Of a DNA stretch of 33,393 nt, positions 28,985 through 33,393 are shown piece after piece. Position 1 is the first letter of the stretch; every line of letters begins with the position of its first letter. The DNA is taken from positions 1-33,393 of the forward strand of contig JAPOQV010000363.1 in assembly GCA_026710565.1 (NCBI GenBank). The letters are read 5' to 3'. This DNA is from Spirochaetaceae bacterium (GTDB lineage: Bacteria > Spirochaetota > Spirochaetia > SZUA-6 > Bin103). Made by a program: the position numbers and the translations under genes. Below the pieces are notes generated by a model that searched no databases, was not told where the DNA came from, and worked only from the letters and a program-made list of their open reading frames with translations.

Positions 28985-29046
28985 AGTGCCACAAAGGGCG
29001 CGGCAAGTACCAGTGCGAAAAGGACTGACGTCGCTTTCCTGAGCAT
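28981..29046 (-). CDS. 21-codon signal-peptide ORF (leader or gene stump) before the lyase
   Basis: On the minus strand AGGAGG (29052-29057) stands 5 nt before ATG 29046. The ORF encodes Met-Leu-Arg-Lys-Ala-Thr-Ser, a hydrophobic core and Ala-Ala-Pro-Phe-Val-Ala-Leu, then stops (TGA 28981-28983). That is an almost complete signal peptide and nothing more. The stop overlaps the lyase ATG by 4 nt but the frames differ, so the peptide is not fused to the lyase. It closely resembles the start of the solute-binding protein at 11294. It is most simply explained as the remaining 5' end of a deleted secreted-protein gene, now acting as a translated leader. A purposeful leader peptide is the alternative. 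Confidence 0.55.
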   Translation of the reverse strand: MLRKATSVLFALVLAAPFVAL

Positions 29047-29090
29047 GAGTACCTCCTGGGTCCGTGCTGTCGCGTCAGGACCAACGGGAC

Positions 29091-29119
29091 ACGCTACGTC
29101 TCGCCCCATGCGTTGTCAA
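29091..29119 (-). promoter_or_regulatory. minus-strand promoter TTGACA-N17-TAGCGT (leader ORF and lyase)
   Basis: On the minus strand a perfect TTGACA (29114-29119) and TAGCGT (29091-29096) are 17 nt apart. The expected start leaves a leader of about 35-40 nt with AGGAGG before the 21-codon ORF. Confidence 0.6.
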
Positions 29120-29141
29120 GGTGACTCCGTCGTGTTCCAAT
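29113..29141 (+). promoter_or_regulatory. plus-strand promoter TTGTCA-N17-TCCAAT (DUF6807 gene)
   Basis: TTGTCA (29113-29118) and TCCAAT (29136-29141) are 17 nt apart. The -35 overlaps that of the minus-strand promoter in the shared TTGTCAA block, giving back-to-back promoters that must compete for polymerase. Confidence 0.5.
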
Positions 29142-29163
29142 CCTGCAGCGCCGGAGGAATGGC

Positions 29164-30093
29164 ATGACTGGTACCCTGGATTGGTCGGACGAACCGCATC
29201 GCTTCAGGATTCTCCACGAGGGACGCTTGCTGACGGCGTACAACAAGGGAAATCCTCAGTACGGAGACTTCTTCAAGGCGTACCCGAACATCGAGCCGGT
29301 CCACACCCTGTCGGGTTTGCCGGTCACCACCTCGGGAGCGGCCAACTTCAACCATCACAAGTCGATCTTCATGGGGCTGGGCCGGCTGAACGGGCACAAT
29401 TTCTACCACGACTGCTATCCGCCGTTCGCGGTGTACCGGCCGTTCCCCTCCGGGGACATCGTCCAGATCGACGCGACGGTGCACGGCGATAGGGATGCCG
29501 TCGTCCTGGCGGCGCGCAACGAGTGGGTGCCGAAGGTGGACGTGCCGGAGCCGCTGCGGGAGTTCTTCGCGCCGGCCGAGGGCACGGACGGGAGCGAGCC
29601 GGAGCGCGTGTGCACGGAGCACCGCACCGTGCGCTTCGCCTTGGCACGCGGCTGCTACACCATCGACGTCGACTCGGAGTTCGAAGCCACCGACGGCGAG
29701 CTCTACTTCGGACAGGACGGGCACAGCTACCTCGGCGTCCGCGTTGCCGATGCGATCGACGAGGAGGACGGCGGGCTGGTCACCGACTCCGCCGGCCGTT
29801 CGGGATGCGACGCGATCAACGAACAGGTGGCCGACTGGGTGGACTACTCGGGCTCACTCGGCCGGCACGCGCTGGGCATCACGGTCATGAACCACCCGGC
29901 CAACCCCCCGACCCTGTTTCGGGCGCGCGCCTACGGGTTCTTCGGCCCGAGCCCGTTCTTCGCCACCGATCGCCGCTTGCCGGCGGGCGGGAGACTCCTG
30001 TTCCGCTACCGGGTCGTCGTGCACGACGGCGCCGCCCCGGCGGTCGACTTGCCGCGGCTGTTCGATGAGTTTCGGAGCGTGCCGCGGTCGTAA
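29164..30093 (+). CDS. DUF6807 (PmoA-like) family protein
   Basis: This 309-residue beta-rich protein resembles the DUF6807 family (formerly 'methane oxygenase PmoA', PF14100). It has the characteristic 'Asn-Phe-Asn-His-His-Lys-Ser-Ile-Phe-Met-Gly-Leu-Gly' near residues 61-73 followed by 'Asn-Gly-His-Asn-Phe-Tyr-His', and later 'Gly-Arg-Ser-Gly-Cys' and 'Val-Met-Asn-His-Pro-Ala-Asn-Pro'. Homologues are common in carbohydrate utilisation loci of Planctomycetes and similar bacteria, but the reaction is not established. ATG 29164 has GGAGG 6 nt upstream (29153-29157). It is divergent from the lyase at 27524 and no signal peptide is present, so it is probably cytoplasmic. Confidence 0.8.
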   Translation: MTGTLDWSDEPHRFRILHEGRLLTAYNKGNPQYGDFFKAYPNIEPVHTLSGLPVTTSGAANFNHHKSIFMGLGRLNGHNFYHDCYPPFAVYRPFPSGDIVQIDATVHGDRDAVVLAARNEWVPKVDVPEPLREFFAPAEGTDGSEPERVCTEHRTVRFALARGCYTIDVDSEFEATDGELYFGQDGHSYLGVRVADAIDEEDGGLVTDSAGRSGCDAINEQVADWVDYSGSLGRHALGITVMNHPANPPTLFRARAYGFFGPSPFFATDRRLPAGGRLLFRYRVVVHDGAAPAVDLPRLFDEFRSVPRS

Positions 30094-30117
30094 GGCCGCC
30101 GGGCAGGCCTCCTGGTC

Positions 30118-30246
30118 GTGGTGCTGGCTGCCGCCGGCGTACTCTGCGCCGCCCCGATCCAGGCGACGGAAGGCGATCCTCAGGCGGACGATAGCTCAAG
30201 TCTCGCACGTGTTCTGGTGATGCCAACAAGCCGCAAACTCGTATGA
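30118..30246 (+). pseudogene. signal-peptide-like small ORF, probable gene stump
   Basis: From GTG 30118 a 42-codon frame encodes Met-Val-Leu-Ala-Ala-Ala-Gly-Val-Leu-Cys-Ala-Ala-Pro-Ile-Gln-Ala, then a polar acidic stretch (Thr-Glu-Gly-Asp-Pro-Gln-Ala-Asp-Asp) and soon a TGA. The first part is a convincing signal peptide with an Ile-Gln-Ala cleavage site. No Shine-Dalgarno is apparent. It could be a truncated secreted protein or chance. Confidence 0.3.
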
Positions 30247-30322
30247 TCAACCTACCATCGAGAAAGGAAAAATACGGTGCCCTATTCTGGCGAACGATCT
30301 AGCGTATGTCAAAATCCTGCTC

Positions 30323-30565
30323 GTGCAATTGGACAATCCGCTTTACCAGCAGCTTCTGGCTTGCCGGCATAGCCGCCATACTATTGCCAAGATTCGGAAT
30401 AACGGCATACGTCCGGCTACAGGCCTTGTTGCAGAGAAGGATCATGCCGAGTTTGCAAAGTGGATGTTGATTGCCGCATCCAGAGGAATGTTCATCGAGG
30501 GACGTGATGGAGGCTCCTCACAGCGGCGTTCTGCGAAAGCGGCACAACGGGGCGGTTCTGAATGA
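30323..30565 (+). CDS. unrecognised ORF in the A+T-richer stretch
   Basis: This 80-codon frame from GTG 30323 is open upstream as far as about 30242, so the true gene could be longer or 5'-truncated. The product (Asn-Pro-Leu-Tyr-Gln-Gln-Leu-Leu-Ala, then Phe-Ala-Lys-Trp-Met-Leu-Ile-Ala-Ala-Ser-Arg-Gly-Met-Phe) has protein-like composition up to about residue 65, while the tail overlaps the lyase remnant on the other strand and is probably junk. I do not recognise a family. Base composition differs from all neighbours, suggesting foreign origin. Confidence 0.3.
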   Translation: MQLDNPLYQQLLACRHSRHTIAKIRNNGIRPATGLVAEKDHAEFAKWMLIAASRGMFIEGRDGGSSQRRSAKAAQRGGSE

Positions 30566-30594
30566 CCTCGGGGCGGAAGCGCTGTTCTGCAGCC
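30523..30594 (-). pseudogene. shrunken remnant of an oligogalacturonate lyase-like gene
   Basis: 30523-30561 matches 31498-31536 of the intact lyase gene at 33 of 39 positions. 30562-30594 then matches 31641-31674 at 31 positions with one single-base gap. The two pieces are adjacent here but 104 bp apart in the intact gene, so this is a copy that suffered an internal deletion and then drift. On the minus strand it still reads 'Leu-Gln-Asn-Ser-Ala-Ser-Ala' and 'Leu-Cys-Arg-Phe-Arg', the equivalents of Leu-His-Asn-Ser-Ala-Ser-Ala and Val-Cys-Arg-Phe-Arg in the intact protein. Confidence 0.75.
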
Positions 30595-30709
30595 GAGCTC
30601 CGCGCCCGCCGTCAAGCCGATCACCATAGACGAAACCCCGGACGCTTACACCGTAGCGCCCGGCGCCTCCTTTTCGTTTACACACCGTCTGAACTGGACG
30701 GGCATCCGA

Positions 30710-30989
30710 TCAGGCCGCCACAAAGCGTTCCACCGCAATCTCCCCGGCCCGGGCCCGCGCCAGCCACAGATCGTAGGCCATCTGCATCCCCAGACACCTC
30801 CGGCGTCGAGCCGAAGGCTTTCGATAGCCGGATCGCCATCTCCACCGAGATCCCCGTTCGCTCGTTCAACAACTCGGACAGCGCCTGCCTGGTGACGCCG
30901 AGCCCCTGGGCGTCCCGGGTCACCGTCAACCCCAAGGGTTCGAGGCACTGTCGCTTCACGATGCCGCCGGGATGCGGCGGGTTGTGCAT
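30710..30989 (-). pseudogene. higA: HigA-type XRE antitoxin, frameshifted; no HigB beside it
   Basis: From ATG 30989 the frame gives a typical HigA N-terminus: 'His-Asn-Pro-Pro-His-Pro-Gly-Gly', then the helix-turn-helix 'Leu-Gly-Val-Thr-Arg-Gln-Ala-Leu-Ser-Glu-Leu-Leu-Asn' and 'Ile-Ser-Val-Glu-Met-Ala-Ile-Arg-Leu'. After 'Ser-Thr-Pro-Glu-Val' the family continues Trp-Leu-Gly-Met-Gln. Here two bases of the Trp codon are missing, and 'Leu-Gly-Met-Gln-Met-Ala-Tyr-Asp-Leu-Trp-Leu-Ala' continues in another frame to TGA 30710-30712. Restoring 2 nt would give 93 residues, normal for HigA. The RelE-like higB that should lie upstream is absent. It is an orphan broken antitoxin, or a sequencing error in an orphan antitoxin. 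Confidence 0.8.
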
Positions 30990-31130
30990 GGCCGCAGCCT
31001 GCGGATCGACTCCGCTGATCGGCAGCGAGCGGAAGCCGCAGGGTACGCTACATCCCGCTGTCCGCGAAAGAGTCTCTCTTCGGTTTCTTCGGGCTCGATC
31101 ACCTCGATCCCGCTGGCCCGCAACTAGTGC

Positions 31131-31300
31131 GCGCGATCTGAAGTCCTGCGGTTTGGTGATGCTCGAACAACTCGTCGAGCTCGCGGAAACGCCGGTCGGC
31201 CTCCTGCGCATGACGCTCCAGCAGTTGATCGGTCTCCTGCATGCGCCGATCCGTCTCTCGCGGACAACTCGCGCAGGACGCTCCAGACTTCCTCGGGTGC
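31131..31300 (-). pseudogene. remnant of a heptad-repeat coiled-coil protein gene
   Basis: On the minus strand 'Glu-Glu-Val-Trp-Ser-Val-Leu-Arg-Glu-Leu' (from 31294) leads, after a frameshift near 31258, into 'Arg-Glu-Thr-Asp-Arg-Arg-Met-Gln-Glu-Thr-Asp-Gln-Leu-Leu' and 'Glu-Ala-Asp-Arg-Arg-Phe-Arg-Glu-Leu-Asp-Glu-Leu-Phe'. This is the start of the common bacterial 'ETDRRF' coiled-coil proteins of unknown function. The heptads soon fade and no C-terminal domain is present. Confidence 0.55.
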
Positions 31301-31372
31301 TTGCCGGAGGACGGGGTGCGCCGCGGTCGTCGTGGTCGTGGCCGCCAGAGAGCGAGTGCCCGGTAGCGCTGC

Positions 31373-32719
31373 TCACTTCACGCGTGCGGCCCACACCTCG
31401 TACAGACCCTGCTCGCTCACCGACTGGAACACCGCCCAGCGGCTGTCGCGGGTGACGTGCACGTTGGTCTCGAAGCGGCCGGCCCGCATCTTCAGCCGCG
31501 GCATGCTGCGGAAGCGGCACACCGGGGTGGTTGTGACCACGTGATCCGGGTTTTCGGCGATCGCCTGGTGCGCCTCCGCCTCGGTCTGGAACTCCCGCAC
31601 CTCCGGCCACAGGGTCCGCTCGGGCAGCTCGAACTTCCAGATGACCTCGGTGGCGGACGCGCTGTTGTGCAGCCCGTCCCACGGATGGGTCGAGGTGGGA
31701 CTCGCGTCCTGCCCCAGGCTCTCGACGAGGCCGAGGTCGACGATGCTGAAGCTGCGCCCGTCGCCGGTCATGAACGACTCGTCGGGGGCCGGGGTCATGT
31801 GGATGGAATTGCCCACGTGCGGGCGGCCGATGTAGCGGGTCGCGCGCTCCCGCTCAAGGTCGTTCACGTAGATGGCGTGGCACGCGAACGGCCAGCCGTG
31901 CGAGTAGACTCGCGTGCCGTCGGCGCTCCAGTGCTCGTGGGTGCCGCGCGAGCGCAGACACCCCTGCAGGTCGAGCCAGCGGCCGGTGGACAGGTCGACG
32001 ATGCGCTGGCGCTGCATGTCGACCGGGCGCCGGTAGCGCTCGGTGAAGTAGTAGCCCTCCTGGCAGCACATGAAGAGCGCCGGATCGACCGGATTGGGGT
32101 TGGGATGGCCGACCCAGAACTCGTCCGTCTCGACGATCGTGTCGACGGCCCCGGTCTCCAGGTCGATCCGGTACATCAGGTTGGGGCCGGGCTCCGAGCC
32201 CAGGATCGCCGTCCGCTCCAGCGGCGTCGTGCCGGCAGGCAGGTCTCGGTCCTTCAACGCCTCGTAGGCGAATGCGTAACGGTCGTCGGCCGTGCACTCG
32301 ACGAACGTGATGGCCGGCAGCGGGCGGTCGGGCTCGATGCGGGTCTTGTTGCCGTCGTCCAGGTCGATGCGCACGATCTCCGACCGGTCTGCCGAGCGCT
32401 CCGCCACGTGCAGCAGGTGGGACTGCGGCGAGACCGCCCAGCCGGCCAAGCCTTCGCTGCCGTCGTCGAAGACCCGGTACTCGTGGACGCGCTCCGCGTG
32501 GCCGCCCCGCAGGTCGACGGCCCAGATGCAGGACGGCCGGCGGCCCTCCGGGTCGTCGCCGCGCAGCACCAGCATGGTGCCGTCGCGCGTGATCGCGGTG
32601 GACCGGAAGTAGCTGATGCGCACGTGCAGCCCCTCCTCCGGCGCGATGCGAACCACCTCGGCTCCGGTCCAGGGGTCATTCCAGCGATCGCTCGCCCAGT
32701 CGAAGGTCACCGACGACAT
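31373..32719 (-). CDS. oligogalacturonate lyase-like beta-propeller (second paralogue)
   Basis: This 448-residue paralogue of the protein at 27524 shares the opening 'Phe-x-Trp-Ala-x-x-x-Trp-x-Asp-Pro-x-Thr-Gly' and the end 'Thr-Thr-Thr-Pro-Val-Cys-Arg-Phe-Arg-Ser-Met' plus 'Val-Thr-x-Asp-Ser-Arg-Trp-x-Val-Phe-Gln-Ser' and 'Glu-Val-Trp-Ala-Ala-Arg-Val'. Candidate active-site histidines are His205, His261/His263 and His307. The HxH of the first paralogue is reduced to 'Ser-Ile-His-Met', so metal binding or substrate may differ. It has no signal peptide. TACCGT lies 6 nt before the ATG, in a 54-bp divergent region shared with the PhyH gene, so the two may be co-regulated. Confidence 0.82.
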   Translation of the reverse strand: MSSVTFDWASDRWNDPWTGAEVVRIAPEEGLHVRISYFRSTAITRDGTMLVLRGDDPEGRRPSCIWAVDLRGGHAERVHEYRVFDDGSEGLAGWAVSPQSHLLHVAERSADRSEIVRIDLDDGNKTRIEPDRPLPAITFVECTADDRYAFAYEALKDRDLPAGTTPLERTAILGSEPGPNLMYRIDLETGAVDTIVETDEFWVGHPNPNPVDPALFMCCQEGYYFTERYRRPVDMQRQRIVDLSTGRWLDLQGCLRSRGTHEHWSADGTRVYSHGWPFACHAIYVNDLERERATRYIGRPHVGNSIHMTPAPDESFMTGDGRSFSIVDLGLVESLGQDASPTSTHPWDGLHNSASATEVIWKFELPERTLWPEVREFQTEAEAHQAIAENPDHVVTTTPVCRFRSMPRLKMRAGRFETNVHVTRDSRWAVFQSVSEQGLYEVWAARVK

Positions 32720-32725
32720 GCCGAC

Positions 32726-32731
32726 ACGGTA
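32726..32731 (-). promoter_or_regulatory. -10-like box TACCGT, leaderless arrangement
   Basis: On the minus strand TACCGT ends 6 nt before ATG 32719, the same hexamer at the same distance as before the dehydrogenase at 24460. No Shine-Dalgarno is present. Confidence 0.45.
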
Positions 32732-32736
32732 GCAGG

Positions 32737-32765
32737 TTGACGGAAGGGCGGCCCGCTCCTACGGT
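32737..32765 (+). promoter_or_regulatory. promoter of the PhyH gene (cAGG-TTGACG-N17-TACGGT)
   Basis: TTGACG (32737-32742), preceded by GCAGG, and TACGGT (32760-32765) are 17 nt apart, and ATG 32774 follows after 8 nt. The block GCAGGTTGACGG is identical to that before the dehydrogenase at 24460. Confidence 0.6.
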
Positions 32766-32773
32766 CGCTTGCG

Positions 32774-33393
32774 ATGAGGAACGCTGATACGCCCGAGGCG
32801 CGCTTCGCGGAGGACGGCTTCGTCCGCATCGAGCATTTCTGCTCGCCCGGCCAGGTGGCAGAGGTGCTTGCGGAGGTCGACCGCTACGTCGCCGAGGTGG
32901 TGCCGGCCATTCCCGACACCGACGCCTTCTACGAGGACAAGAGCCGGCCGGAGACGCTCAAGCAGCTCGTCCGCCTGGCCGACCACGACGGCTACTTCCA
33001 CGACCTGCTGCACCGCGGCGCCATGCCGCAGATGGCGGCGCTGCTGCTCGGCGAGGACGCGCGGCCCATCAACCAGCAGATCTTCATCAAGCCGCCCGGC
33101 GGCTTGAGCAAGGCGACGCCCCCGCATCAGGACGGCTTCTACTTCCACCTGGAGCCCTGCTCGGCGCTGACCCTGTGGCTGGCGCTCGACGACGTGGACG
33201 AGGAGAACGGCTGCCTGCACTTCGTGCGCGGCTCGCACCTGCGCGGCGTGCGCGACCATCAACGCACGAAGACCCTGGGCTTCTCGCAGGGGGTCCCCGA
33301 CTTCGGCAACCGGAAGATTCTGACTGACGAGGTGCCCTGCCCCGCCGCGGCCGGCGACCTGGTCGCCCACCACGCGCTCACCATCCACCGCGC
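32774..33393 (+). CDS. phytanoyl-CoA dioxygenase (PhyH) family protein, 3' end outside window
   Basis: The frame is open from ATG 32774 to the window edge (206 complete codons). It encodes a Fe(II)/2-oxoglutarate dioxygenase of the PhyH family: 'Asp-Gly-Phe-Val-Arg-Ile-Glu' at the start and 'Ile-Phe-Ile-Lys-Pro-Pro-Gly' before the iron motif His118-Gln-Asp120. Then come 'Leu-Trp-Leu-Ala-Leu-Asp-Asp' and 'Glu-Asn-Gly-Cys-Leu-His-Phe-Val-Arg-Gly-Ser-His', and the distal His205 followed by Arg206 ('Thr-Ile-His-Arg'). Only the last few dozen residues should be missing. Environmental PhyH enzymes hydroxylate varied small molecules; the substrate is unknown. It is divergent from the second lyase paralogue. 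Confidence 0.9.
   Translation, partial: MRNADTPEARFAEDGFVRIEHFCSPGQVAEVLAEVDRYVAEVVPAIPDTDAFYEDKSRPETLKQLVRLADHDGYFHDLLHRGAMPQMAALLLGEDARPINQQIFIKPPGGLSKATPPHQDGFYFHLEPCSALTLWLALDDVDEENGCLHFVRGSHLRGVRDHQRTKTLGFSQGVPDFGNRKILTDEVPCPAAAGDLVAHHALTIHR

Larger units (their letters stand above)
30094..31372. other. degenerate region without an intact recognisable gene
   Basis: This 1.3-kb stretch between the DUF6807 gene and the second lyase holds only pieces: a signal-peptide-like ORF, an A+T-richer stretch (30,241-30,420 is about half G+C by count), a shrunken lyase copy, a frameshifted higA and a decayed coiled-coil gene. The minus-strand segment about 31,035-31,120 reads 'Gly-Ile-Glu-Val-Ile-Glu-Pro-Glu-Glu' and may be part of another lost gene. 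It looks like a site of repeated insertion and deletion. Confidence 0.7.

Noticed and set aside
30602..30705. Plus-strand peptide reading Pro-Ile-Thr-Ile-Asp-Glu-Thr-Pro-Asp-Ala-Tyr-Thr
   Set aside because: Protein-like at first sight but short, without a start, flanked by remnants on the other strand, and no family recognised.
1..33393. CRISPR arrays, tRNA or rRNA genes, insertion-sequence transposases, prophage genes
   Set aside because: I found no regularly spaced repeats, no tRNA-like cloverleaf, no rRNA sequence and no transposase or integrase motif in the window.

Overview
The window is high-GC bacterial DNA (roughly two thirds G+C by eye) with dense, short-spaced genes on both strands. 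The gene set suggests an uncultured environmental bacterium, most plausibly a GC-rich member of the Spirochaetota. The reasons are an LplB/YtcP/LipO-type sugar importer whose binding protein starts its mature part with Glu-Gly-Gln-Asp-Glu, several glycan-related enzymes, a phytanoyl-CoA dioxygenase and many toxin-antitoxin pairs. The phylum is inferred; no rRNA or marker gene is present.

Left part (1-13,010). The window opens in the tail of a truncated HNH nuclease gene, then a methyltransferase. A minus-strand ABC-2 exporter follows (ATPase plus two PF06182-type permeases) with a GNAT acetyltransferase upstream. After a first vapBC pair come a periplasmic adaptor lipoprotein and a large FtsX-like permease with no ATPase beside them, then a sugar importer of two permeases and a binding protein, closed by a clear intrinsic terminator.

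Middle (13,020-19,382) is a toxin-antitoxin island. It holds a second vapBC pair with the same promoter geometry as the first, a hicBA pair enclosed by a 51-bp direct repeat, and an XRE regulator/AbiEii nucleotidyltransferase pair. A GHL10-like glycosidase, a DegT/StrS aminotransferase and a secreted ricin-type lectin are interleaved.

Right part (19,422-33,393) looks like a carbohydrate or carbohydrate-acid catabolic locus: Gfo/Idh/MocA oxidoreductase, LarA-like racemase, neutral-ceramidase-like hydrolase, BNR-repeat protein, MDR dehydrogenase, an intact and a broken alpha/beta hydrolase, two paralogous oligogalacturonate-lyase-like beta-propellers, a DUF6807 (PmoA-like) protein and a PhyH dioxygenase cut by the window edge. 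About 1.3 kb (30,094-31,372) is a gene graveyard: a shrunken copy of one lyase, a frameshifted higA, a decayed coiled-coil gene and an A+T-richer stretch.

The strongest unusual signals are regulatory. At least five operon-leading genes have a TANNNT box ending exactly 6 nt before the start codon, pointing to widespread leaderless transcription. Three genes of the catabolic locus (BNR, dehydrogenase, PhyH) share a cAGGT(T/C)GACG-N17 promoter and may form a small regulon. A 21-codon signal-peptide ORF with its own promoter and Shine-Dalgarno sits out of frame in front of one lyase gene, apparently the stump of a former transporter gene.
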